Program-made: the position numbers and the translations under genes
The notes under the pieces: model-generated
What the model was told of the DNA's origin: nothing
The model's database searches: none
The model's input: only the letters and a program-made list of their open reading frames with translations
Shown: positions 1 to 5,830 of the stretch, piece by piece
Numbering within the stretch: position 1 is the first letter of the stretch
Layout of the letters: each line of letters starts with the position of its first letter
From: Desulfobacteraceae bacterium
GTDB lineage: Bacteria; Desulfobacterota; Desulfobacteria; Desulfobacterales; UBA11574
Reading direction: 5' to 3'
NCBI GenBank assembly: GCA_013203195.1
Contig: JABMQM010000480.1
Coordinates: 1 to 5,929 of the forward strand
Length of the DNA: 5,929 nucleotides

Positions 1-71
1 AACATTTAGACAAATTCCTTTTTTTTCATACTTCTTCAATGGCGCAATCATTTTTATCTAGTGTCCATCCA
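1..71 (-). repeat. Left arm of perfect 71-bp inverted repeat, duplicating the 5' end of gene 1
   Basis: Positions 1-71 are an exact reverse complement of 191-261, including the run of eight T/A. After one mismatch (72 against 190), five more bases pair (73-77 with 185-189). The outer 51 bases are an inverted copy of the first 17 codons of the methyltransferase gene, so a minus-strand reading frame starts at 51 with the same residues MIAPLKKYEKKGICLNV and runs off the window. The arm contains one end of the MITE (61-71), a TA (59-60) and 58 bases of flank. Because the window starts inside the arm, its real length is unknown. It may be a hairpin-templated artefact rather than genomic sequence. 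Confidence 0.95.
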
Positions 72-201
72 GAAATGAGGATTTTTGTTCAATATCTAGG
101 CATTCGAAAAAAATAACCGCAGGCATATGTGTAATATTCAGAGGATTATTTTTTGAGCGTAACGCAGAGATTGGGCAAAAAGACCATTTATGGATGGACA
201 C
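61..201. mobile_element. MITE-like palindromic element with TA borders
   Basis: The 141-bp segment begins GTGTCCATCC and ends GGATGGACAC, and TA lies immediately outside both ends (59-60 and 202-203). The terminal inverted repeats are perfect for 11 bp and imperfect to about 17 bp. The similarity then continues inward: the left half has AAATGAGGATTTTTG and CGAAAAAAATAACC, and the reverse complement of the right half has AAATGGTCTTTTTG and CTCAAAAAATAATCC. The whole element can therefore fold into one long imperfect hairpin around CATATG (124-129). It has no transposase or useful reading frame. Short size, terminal inverted repeats and TA borders fit a non-autonomous element mobilised by an IS630/Tc1-mariner transposase (family knowledge). 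The TA duplication is not independent evidence, because the left flank is an inverted copy of the right flank and TA is self-complementary. Confidence 0.75.
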
Positions 202-261
202 TAGATAAAAATGATTGCGCCATTGAAGAAGTATGAAAAAAAAGGAATTTGTCTAAATGTT
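191..261 (+). repeat. Right arm of perfect 71-bp inverted repeat, overlapping the start of gene 1
   Basis: This arm matches the reverse complement of 1-71 exactly. It covers the right end of the MITE (191-201), the TA at 202-203, a 7-base leader and the first 17 codons of the methyltransferase gene. If the MITE were removed leaving one TA, the two flanks would form a perfect 118-bp palindrome, a structure normally unstable in bacterial DNA. Confidence 0.95.
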
Positions 262-885
262 GGGTGTGGCTTGATTGCACCTTCAGAGTGGACAAGTTAC
301 GACTCCTCTTTCACTTTAAAATTGGCACGGACACCCATAATAGGAAGTAGCATAATTCGAATCATTAACGGCCCCGATTGGCCATCGTCAGCTTTATGTG
401 GCGATATTGTAAAAGGTCTGAACATTCCTTTCGAAAGCTGCGACTTGATTTTTGCTTCTCACATTTTAGAACATATAAGTTTATCAGATTTTCATATCGC
501 CATGAACAATATTTATTCCTATTTGAAAAAAGGTGGGATATTCCGAGCAATCGTTCCCGATCTTAACTATTACATTAAAAAATACAGCTCACAAATAAGC
601 GACCGTTCAGCGTCCCCAAAAGCATCATTTGAATTTATGGAAAAGATGAACATCGGATATGCGCAAAGCAGGCGAAACATATTTTGCAGACTTCTTGAGG
701 CGGTTAAAAATTCAAGGCATCAATGGATGTGGGATGCACCTTCTCTCTTTTCAGCTTTTGTTGAGTACGGCTTTCAGGGCGTTCATTTGTGTGAATATGG
801 CGATTGGTCGGATGTCAGGTTTAAATTGGTCGATAAGAAAGAAAGTTATGCTGATTCGATTTGCATTGAAGGTCACAAAGAATGA
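211..885 (+). CDS. Class I SAM-dependent methyltransferase (polysaccharide locus)
   Basis: The 224-residue product is predicted to be a soluble cytoplasmic methyltransferase of the type common in O-antigen and exopolysaccharide clusters. The SAM-binding glycine motif LNVGCG lies at residues 15-20, followed by an acidic residue at D31 that may contact the ribose, GD at 64-65, the post-core motif CDLIFASHILEHIS at 77-90, and GGIFRAIVPDL at 108-118. A C-terminal HQWMWDAPSLFSAFVEYGF segment (170-188) resembles the HKWMYD-type segment of related proteins. The substrate, probably a sugar or lipid-linked glycan, cannot be told. An in-frame TAG (202-204), created where the mobile element joins the gene, lies just upstream, so ATG 211 is the first possible start, although no good Shine-Dalgarno precedes it. 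The 3' end overlaps the next gene by ATGA, which indicates translational coupling. The native start may have been altered by the insertion. Confidence 0.85.
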   Translation: MIAPLKKYEKKGICLNVGCGLIAPSEWTSYDSSFTLKLARTPIIGSSIIRIINGPDWPSSALCGDIVKGLNIPFESCDLIFASHILEHISLSDFHIAMNNIYSYLKKGGIFRAIVPDLNYYIKKYSSQISDRSASPKASFEFMEKMNIGYAQSRRNIFCRLLEAVKNSRHQWMWDAPSLFSAFVEYGFQGVHLCEYGDWSDVRFKLVDKKESYADSICIEGHKE

Positions 886-1916
886 TTTCACCTGAATTTG
901 AGCCTCAATTAGTCTCCGTAATAATTCCTACATATAACCGGGCGAACTACATTAAAAAGACCATAGAATCTGTAATCGAACAGCATTATCGTCCCATCGA
1001 ATTAATTGTAGTAGATGACGGCTCTACGGATTTTACAAAAGATGTGGTGTCTGACTTAAATGAGAGATGTCGGGATGATGCTGAAATATCATTACACTAT
1101 CTGTTTCAAAAAAGATCAGGCGCAGCAGCAGCAAGAAACAAAGCTTTTTGTATATCGCGAGGTGAGTTTATCCAGGTTATTGACTCCGATGATTTACTTT
1201 CTGCGAATAAATTAAAAAATCAAGTAACCGCGCTGAGAAACAACCTGGATTTCTGCGTTGCATATGGCAACTGGAAAATTCATTGTGATAGATACGGGCT
1301 CCTGAAATATGGGCCCCTTCGACAAACAAAACCTGTTGAATCAGAAGACAGCATGCTTCGGGGTTATCTTTCATCCGAATGGTTTTGTCCCGTACACAGT
1401 TATTTGTTTCGGCGAGAAGTAATTGCCAATACCGGTTTTTTCGATGAAAGATTATTGCGCCGGCAGGATACCGACTATTTGATCCGCGTGTTATTAAATC
1501 GACACCGCTTTTTGTATGTGAAAGGGGCAACAGCCTACTATACAAGGCACGGTGGTGAACATATTGGAAACCCAAAAAATTATGATAAACATTTCTTGTC
1601 ATCGCTGTGGGTAATAGAAAACGCATACTCTATTTTAAATCAAAATCAAAGCGTTGATCAATACTCAGAGGAAATGAAAAAATATTTGATGCGGCTGGCT
1701 AAAGAAGCTTTTTACATGGGTTATCATCGGGGCGTGGAAATGGCCGAAGAAAAAATCAAAGCTTGGTTTTCGAATAATCTTGGCGAAAATGATTTACATT
1801 TTAATCATGCGCCAATGAGTTTTAAACGCAATGTGGTCAAGCTGGGGAAACACATCTTGGGGGACTGTGCATTAGATTGGATCAATAAGGCGGCCGGAAA
1901 AGGTCCGGGAGGATAG
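882..1916 (+). CDS. Family 2 glycosyltransferase
   Basis: This 344-residue protein has a clear GT-A fold GT2 domain in its N-terminal 220 residues. It opens with VSVIIPTYNR (11-20), then VVDDGSTD (43-50), SGAAAARN (79-86, the usual SG.s.ARN segment), the metal and nucleotide-sugar binding DSDD (101-104), and RRQDTDYLIR (193-202), which holds the region of the presumed catalytic base. Family members transfer a sugar from a nucleotide donor to a growing lipid-linked chain on the cytoplasmic face. The last 120 residues are charged and helical-looking with no recognised motif, and probably help acceptor or membrane binding. The donor cannot be predicted. The start ATG overlaps the upstream stop as ATGA, and a purine-rich GAAGG lies about ten bases upstream. 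The next gene begins four bases after the stop, so this is a tightly packed operon. Confidence 0.92.
   Translation: MISPEFEPQLVSVIIPTYNRANYIKKTIESVIEQHYRPIELIVVDDGSTDFTKDVVSDLNERCRDDAEISLHYLFQKRSGAAAARNKAFCISRGEFIQVIDSDDLLSANKLKNQVTALRNNLDFCVAYGNWKIHCDRYGLLKYGPLRQTKPVESEDSMLRGYLSSEWFCPVHSYLFRREVIANTGFFDERLLRRQDTDYLIRVLLNRHRFLYVKGATAYYTRHGGEHIGNPKNYDKHFLSSLWVIENAYSILNQNQSVDQYSEEMKKYLMRLAKEAFYMGYHRGVEMAEEKIKAWFSNNLGENDLHFNHAPMSFKRNVVKLGKHILGDCALDWINKAAGKGPGG
1907..1913 (+). promoter_or_regulatory. Ribosome binding site fixing the TTG start of the second methyltransferase
   Basis: GGGAGGA, a near-ideal Shine-Dalgarno, sits inside the last codons of the preceding glycosyltransferase gene, with GGAGG eight bases from TTG 1921. 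No in-frame ATG or GTG lies between the upstream in-frame stop (TAG 1873-1875) and 1921, which makes the TTG start secure. Confidence 0.8.
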
Positions 1917-1920
1917 TTTT

Positions 1921-2544
1921 TTGAAGGACACTTACTTATATAATAACGGCAGACCTATTTGCTCAAGCAGCTATATATGGGAACCGCTAATCAAGATTCT
2001 TTCAAAACATGATGTAAGCCATAAGAAGATATTTGAAATCGGCTGTGGGAATGGTGCCACAGCCAATATGCTTGATCAGTTAGGATACGATGTCACCGGT
2101 GTCGATACATCGATTAGTGGTATTGAAATAGCGAGTCAATCTTTTCCGCATTTAAAACTATTTCAAGGATCTGCCTATGATGACCTATCAAAAAAATATG
2201 ATAAATTCCCTATTGTAATGAGCTTGGAAGTAATAGAGCATCTTTATTACCCGCGAAAATTTGTTAATAATTTCTACTCTTTATTGGAAGATGGGGGCAT
2301 GGGTGTCATATCGACCCCGTACCATGGTTATTTAAAAAATATGGCACTTGCATTAACAGGAAAAATGGACGCCCATTTTTCACCTTTATGGGATGGAGGT
2401 CATATCAAATTCTGGTCTGTGCAAACTTTAAAATCTCTGCTTTCTGAGGCGGGATTCGAAGATATCAGTTTTGTAAGAGTCGGCAGGATTCCATTTATTG
2501 CCAAGTCAATGATTGCTGTTGTTTGCAAGCATACATCACGATAG
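1921..2544 (+). CDS. Class I SAM-dependent methyltransferase, UbiG/Methyltransf_11-13-like
   Basis: The 207-residue protein is a second cytoplasmic methyltransferase, unlike the first in sequence detail. The SAM-binding motif FEIGCGNG is at 38-45, the acidic residue at the end of strand 2 is D62 in GVDTS, followed by the YDD segment (86-88), VMSLEVIEHL (99-108), GGMGVISTPYH (125-135), and a C-terminal GGHIKFWSVQTLKSLLSEAGF region (159-179) typical of UbiG-like polysaccharide-locus methyltransferases. The end of the protein (about 185-202) is hydrophobic and could rest on the membrane. It must use TTG: the next in-frame ATG (residue 50) lies beyond motif I, and a strong GGAGG stands eight bases ahead. 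The target is probably a sugar hydroxyl or the chain terminus; this is inference from context only. Confidence 0.88.
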   Translation: MKDTYLYNNGRPICSSSYIWEPLIKILSKHDVSHKKIFEIGCGNGATANMLDQLGYDVTGVDTSISGIEIASQSFPHLKLFQGSAYDDLSKKYDKFPIVMSLEVIEHLYYPRKFVNNFYSLLEDGGMGVISTPYHGYLKNMALALTGKMDAHFSPLWDGGHIKFWSVQTLKSLLSEAGFEDISFVRVGRIPFIAKSMIAVVCKHTSR

Positions 2545-2555
2545 GGTCTCTCCTT

Positions 2556-3341
2556 TTGCTTAAACTATCTATAATAACGGTCTGTTTCAACGCTGCAAAC
2601 ACTATAAGGAATTGTATCGAAAGTGTTAGCCGGCAAAGCCTGCCAGTCGAACATATCATTGTCGACGGCGGGTCTGATGATAACACCCTGGAATTACTTG
2701 AGCATTACAGATCTCAAGTTGCCAGGTTGATTTCTGAACCAGACAGCGGAATTTACGACGCCATGAACAAAGGGCTGCGACTGGCCAGCGGGGATGTAAT
2801 CGGAATTCTAAATGCCGATGATTTTTATTCAGATCCAGGGACATTGCAAAAGGTAGCAGAAGGTTTCAAAGATCAAAAAATAGATGCCTGCTATGGTGAC
2901 CTGATTTATGTAGATGCAACCGACATCCGCAAGATTGACCGCTACTGGCGTTCCGGAAATTATGACAGGTGTAAATTCTATAATGGCTGGATGCCGCCTC
3001 ATCCTACTTTTTTCGTACGACGCTCGGTCTATAAGAAATACGGCCTTTTCAATTTAGACTTGGGGTCGGCCGCTGATTACGAACTGATGCTCCGATTCCT
3101 TCTGAAACACAAGGTTTCATGTAAATATATTCCTGAAATATTAGTTTGCATGCGAACCGGAGGTAAAAGCAACGCCTCATTAAAGCATCGCTTGACGGCA
3201 CATAGAAACGACTATTTAGCCTGGAAAGTAAATCAGCTTAAGTCGCACCCCTGGACTCTAATGATGAAACCTTTGCGTAAAATAGAACAGTACATAAAAA
3301 GGCCTTCTCTAGGCGTATATGATCCGGAATCTGTCATTTGA
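2556..3341 (+). CDS. Family 2 glycosyltransferase, WcaA/WcaE-like
   Basis: The product is about 261 residues if started at TTG 2556. It shows LSIITVCFNA (4-13), IVDGGSDDNT (35-44), SEPDSGIYDAMNKG (60-73), the metal-binding ILNADD (84-89), MPPHPTFFVRR (146-156), SAADYELMLR (171-180) and GGKSN (202-206). This order is characteristic of the GT2 subgroup that includes colanic-acid WcaE-like enzymes, which add a sugar to a lipid-linked oligosaccharide in the cytoplasm. No ATG occurs before residue 70, so a TTG is required. TTG 2556 puts the protein start right before the first strand, and AGGG (2543-2546) lies nine bases upstream. TTG 2523 is an alternative that adds 11 residues and overlaps the previous gene by 22 bases. 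The C-terminal tail is rich in Lys and Arg. Confidence 0.9.
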   Translation: MLKLSIITVCFNAANTIRNCIESVSRQSLPVEHIIVDGGSDDNTLELLEHYRSQVARLISEPDSGIYDAMNKGLRLASGDVIGILNADDFYSDPGTLQKVAEGFKDQKIDACYGDLIYVDATDIRKIDRYWRSGNYDRCKFYNGWMPPHPTFFVRRSVYKKYGLFNLDLGSAADYELMLRFLLKHKVSCKYIPEILVCMRTGGKSNASLKHRLTAHRNDYLAWKVNQLKSHPWTLMMKPLRKIEQYIKRPSLGVYDPESVI

Positions 3342-3401
3342 ATTTCTTAGACAGGATAACAGGATAAACAAGATTATTTTTTCATACGAGGCCTTTGAAA
3401 A
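3342..3401 (+). repeat. Intergenic spacer with short ACAGGATA tandem repeat
   Basis: This is the longest gap inside the operon. It contains two exact copies of ACAGGATA (3351-3358, 3359-3366) and a degenerate third (3367-3374, AACAAGAT), followed by a T-run (3377-3382) without a hairpin. The same stretch offers a weak sigma70-like pair, TAGACA (3348-3353) and GATTAT (3372-3377) 18 bases apart, which could act as a secondary promoter for the two downstream genes. The promoter reading is speculative. Confidence 0.45.
3386..3391 (+). promoter_or_regulatory. Ribosome binding site supporting a CTG start
   Basis: ACGAGG lies ten bases ahead of CTG 3402. In that frame TGA stands at 3396-3398, so translation must begin after it. 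CTG 3402 followed by AAA AAG gives a typical MKK start before a membrane segment. TTG 3395 lies only three bases from the site and is in another frame that stops soon after. Confidence 0.55.
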
Positions 3402-4148
3402 CTGAAAAAGACCTGCAAATACCTAAGCGCCCTGCTCTGCATACTGGTTGTTATTATTATTGTACAGGCAGCCTACTTTCTAACTGTTGGGCCTGAAAAT
3501 ACTATCATTGAAAAAGCAGATCTCATTGTCGTCTTTCCCGCTGAAAATGAACGTATTGCAGCCGGTTTGCAGCTGGCAGAAGAAGGATATGCTCCTAATT
3601 TCACGGTCGCAGGAATCACTGAAGAGAGTTTAAAGCTTTATTTAAAAAAGTACAAAGATCTGCCGGCTTCAGTAAAGCCGATTATCAGCCCAAGAAGCAA
3701 TACTACTTTTGAAGATGCTTTGATCACAAGACAAGTTTTACAAAAACACAAGTTTAATTCCGTCATCCTGGTAACTTCCACGTATCATCTTCCCAGAGCC
3801 TACTTTCTTCTGCGTGTACTGACATCGGGCATGAATGTAAAAATAGACAGGTACGGTGTCGAAAAAAAGTGGCGGTTGCTTGCCGCCTCAAATCTCAAAC
3901 CTGAGGACTCGGGTATCAATGTGAACGCTAACGTAAAAGGGCCGCAAAAAGCGCATAAAGAGCAAAGAGTCAAGACTTTAAAGCAAAAGTTGATTTATAA
4001 TGAAATGATAAAATTCTGGACCAGCCTTGGGGAAATGGCGGGCTACACGGTCACTGGAAGAGTACTCACAGATAGTCCCTTATGCCTCAGGACAAGAAAA
4101 TTTTTAAAAGCAAACGTTCTCTTTGCAGTCAATGGAGCCGTGGAGTGA
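3402..4148 (+). CDS. Membrane-anchored DUF218 (YdcF/SanA/ElyC-like) family protein
   Basis: The reading frame runs back to a probable CTG start, giving 248 residues. An N-terminal MKK and a hydrophobic helix (about 7-29) form a signal anchor, probably leaving the domain in the periplasm. The DUF218 domain follows: DLIVVF (40-45), ERIAAGLQLAEEGYAP (50-65, matching the conserved Arg and the a..L...G.ap pattern), VAGI (69-72), SPRSNTTFEDA (96-106, the conserved NT..EA segment) and VTSTYHLPRA (124-133, the conserved TS..H..RA motif). The usual LGGG after strand 1 is replaced by FPAEN, which is odd. Family members (SanA, ElyC, YdcF) affect envelope integrity or lipid-carrier metabolism, but the reaction is not settled. 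The next conventional in-frame start, TTG 3567, would remove the anchor and the first strand. The Lys-rich C-terminal 80 residues are not recognised. It ends seven bases before the next gene. Confidence 0.75.
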   Translation: MKKTCKYLSALLCILVVIIIVQAAYFLTVGPENTIIEKADLIVVFPAENERIAAGLQLAEEGYAPNFTVAGITEESLKLYLKKYKDLPASVKPIISPRSNTTFEDALITRQVLQKHKFNSVILVTSTYHLPRAYFLLRVLTSGMNVKIDRYGVEKKWRLLAASNLKPEDSGINVNANVKGPQKAHKEQRVKTLKQKLIYNEMIKFWTSLGEMAGYTVTGRVLTDSPLCLRTRKFLKANVLFAVNGAVE

Positions 4149-4149
4149 T
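4142..4149 (+). promoter_or_regulatory. Ribosome binding site choosing ATG 4156
   Basis: GGAGTGAT overlaps the stop codon of the preceding gene and lies with GGAG ten bases before ATG 4156. Two earlier in-frame starts (TTG 4123, ATG 4132) have no comparable site and would add a polar stretch ahead of the first membrane helix. Confidence 0.6.
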
Positions 4150-4155
4150 TGTATT

Positions 4156-5742
4156 ATGACCTCAATTATTGCCATTTTCTCTCTGTCACTCATAATTGCC
4201 CTGATTATAACACCCATGGTGGCTAGAACAGCTGTAAAATGCGGTCTGGTTGATATCCCGACAGTCAGAAAGGTCCACTCAAAGCCCATACCTCGTGTTG
4301 GCGGTGTGGCCATCTACATTTCTTTCTATTTCGCATTTATTCCGCTTATCTTTTACCGGACAAGGATCTTGGAGTTGTTGATCCAGGAGCACCGCATGAT
4401 CTATCTGGCCGCAGGCGCCAGCGTCGTCTTTGGCCTGGGATTGTGGGATGACACCCGTAGAATAAGACCCGAGTTGAAGCTGGGGATTCAAATCGTTGCA
4501 GCCCTGATTGCCTACTTGGGTGGCGTGCGCATCGTCGCTGTGGGACTTCCCGGCATGCCGTTCTTGATCTTGGGCTGGTTATCCTTGCCTTTCACCCTGT
4601 TGTGGATTTTGCTGGTAACCAACGGCATCAACCTGATAGACGGCCTCGACGGTCTGGCCGCCGGGGTGAGCATTTTTGCGTGCCTGGTCCTGCTCATCCT
4701 CTGTGTGCTATCCGAACAACTTCTGGTAGCCGTGGTGCTGGCCGGCCTTTCAGGAGCCATCCTGGGATTTTTAAGGTACAATTTCAATCCAGCCTCAATA
4801 TTCTTGGGAGACAGCGGCAGCTATTTTTTGGGATATCTGCTGGCCACCTTGAGTATTCTGGGATCGGTCAAGAGCCAGGCTGCCGCCACCCTCCTGATCC
4901 CCGTCATTGCGCTGGGCCTTCCCCTCGTCGATACTGTCTGGAGCGCCGTTCGCCGCTTTATCTTCGGCCGCAGACTCTTTCGGCCCGACAGGGAACATAT
5001 TCATCATATGCTTCTGAAACTTGGCTATTCGCACCGGCGAGCGGTCCTGCTGCTATACGGCATAACCGTTGGGATGGGGGGAATTTCCTTGTTTATGATC
5101 CATGCCCAGAACGAACGAGCGGCCCTGCTCTTGCTGATAGTGGGGGCTGTCACGATTCTCGGCATCCGCAAGCTCGGTTATTTAAACTACTTGAGTGGGG
5201 AGCGGATCATACGCTGGGCCGGGGACATCTCAGATGAGATGGGGTTAAGCCGTGAGAGGAGATACTTTCTGGGATTGCAGGCGGATACGAGCAATTCCAA
5301 AAATATTGATGAGCTGTGGCAACATATCATCCGTAGCGCGCTGATGCTCGGGTTTGATATGGCCGCCCTGTGTCTCAACAACCATAACGCTGACGCTGCC
5401 TCAGAAAACCCGCTCAAAGTGCCTGGAAAGCAGGATGGATTAGATAGCCGGGTAATCCATTCCATTATGTCCAGTATCTGTATGCGCAATAGTCCCCCTG
5501 AACTGGAATGGGCTAACCCCTCATTTGTCAGGGAAAACGGCACCTGGAGCCATTACCTTATGAAGCTCGAACTGCCGCTGCTGATTAACGGTGACAAAAA
5601 TTTTGGCACTCTGGTGCTCTGCAAGGATCTGAGAGTAAACACCTTGAACCAGCATGTCTTAAAACGGGTAGAACACCTTACACGATCCATCATCAGCGCG
5701 CTGGATAAAATGGAAAATTTGCAGCAAGCCGTAAGTTCATAA
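4156..5742 (+). CDS. WecA/MraY-family polyprenyl-phosphate sugar-1-phosphate transferase with C-terminal GAF-like extension
   Basis: The 528-residue inner-membrane protein should start the glycan by moving a sugar-1-phosphate, usually GlcNAc-1-P or a relative, from a UDP-sugar to undecaprenyl phosphate. About eleven hydrophobic helices cover residues 3-337. Family motifs are in order: HSKPIPRVGG (41-50), GLGLWDD (93-99), NGINLIDGLDGLAAG (156-170), RYNFNPASIFLGDSGS (207-222) and DREHIHH (278-284). The Asp pair 98-99, D162/D165, D219 and the His cluster correspond to metal, substrate and catalytic positions. Ordinary WecA/TagO proteins end near 350 residues. This one continues for about 180 soluble residues, with a GAF-like end (LELPLLINGDKNFGTLVLC, 471-489, then a long helix 494-523), suggesting a regulatory module. 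Its codons are much GC-richer than upstream genes. ATG 4156 is preferred because of its ribosome binding site. Confidence 0.9.
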   Translation: MTSIIAIFSLSLIIALIITPMVARTAVKCGLVDIPTVRKVHSKPIPRVGGVAIYISFYFAFIPLIFYRTRILELLIQEHRMIYLAAGASVVFGLGLWDDTRRIRPELKLGIQIVAALIAYLGGVRIVAVGLPGMPFLILGWLSLPFTLLWILLVTNGINLIDGLDGLAAGVSIFACLVLLILCVLSEQLLVAVVLAGLSGAILGFLRYNFNPASIFLGDSGSYFLGYLLATLSILGSVKSQAAATLLIPVIALGLPLVDTVWSAVRRFIFGRRLFRPDREHIHHMLLKLGYSHRRAVLLLYGITVGMGGISLFMIHAQNERAALLLLIVGAVTILGIRKLGYLNYLSGERIIRWAGDISDEMGLSRERRYFLGLQADTSNSKNIDELWQHIIRSALMLGFDMAALCLNNHNADAASENPLKVPGKQDGLDSRVIHSIMSSICMRNSPPELEWANPSFVRENGTWSHYLMKLELPLLINGDKNFGTLVLCKDLRVNTLNQHVLKRVEHLTRSIISALDKMENLQQAVSS

Positions 5743-5751
5743 GTAAAGAAT

Positions 5752-5770
5752 CCTGGCCCAGAAGACCAGG
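5752..5770 (+). other. Small hairpin just after the operon
   Basis: CCTGG (5752-5756) pairs with CCAGG (5766-5770) across a 9-base loop, followed by CTTTGATTT. The stem is short and the T tract interrupted, so it is a weak terminator candidate at best; it may act together with the next hairpin. Confidence 0.35.
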
Positions 5771-5779
5771 CTTTGATTT

Positions 5780-5799
5780 GCCCCTGAAAGGGGCTGTTT
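5780..5799 (+). terminator. Probable rho-independent terminator of the operon
   Basis: GCCCCT (5780-5785) and AGGGGC (5789-5794) form a six-pair GC-rich stem with a GAA loop, followed by TGTTT. It lies 38 bases after the last stop codon, where an operon end is expected. The U tract is short and broken by a G, so termination may be partial. Confidence 0.5.
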
Positions 5800-5830
5800 C
5801 CTGCAAGTTGGACAAGTTTGAAGTGACTAT

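Noticed and set aside
153..199. Outward sigma70 promoter within the MITE (TTGAGC or TTGGGC)
   Set aside because: Neither hexamer has a recognisable -10 box at the proper distance (CAAAAA and ATGGAC are found there).
1177..1626. A 149-residue open frame on the - strand
   Set aside because: It is antisense to the first glycosyltransferase, which carries clear GT2 motifs, and has no family signature or ribosome binding site.
3567..3569. TTG 3567 as the start of the DUF218 gene
   Set aside because: It would delete the first strand of the domain and the membrane anchor that are encoded in the same open frame directly upstream.
4602..5237. A 211-residue open frame on the + strand inside the sugar-phosphate transferase gene
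   Set aside because: It lies wholly within a gene with all family motifs, is rich in Arg, Pro, Ser and Gly as expected for an out-of-frame reading of GC-rich DNA, and shows no recognisable domain.
5187..5543. A 118-residue open frame on the - strand opposite the C-terminal extension of the transferase
   Set aside because: The + strand frame continues in phase from the catalytic part and has a sensible helix-strand pattern; the antisense frame has none.
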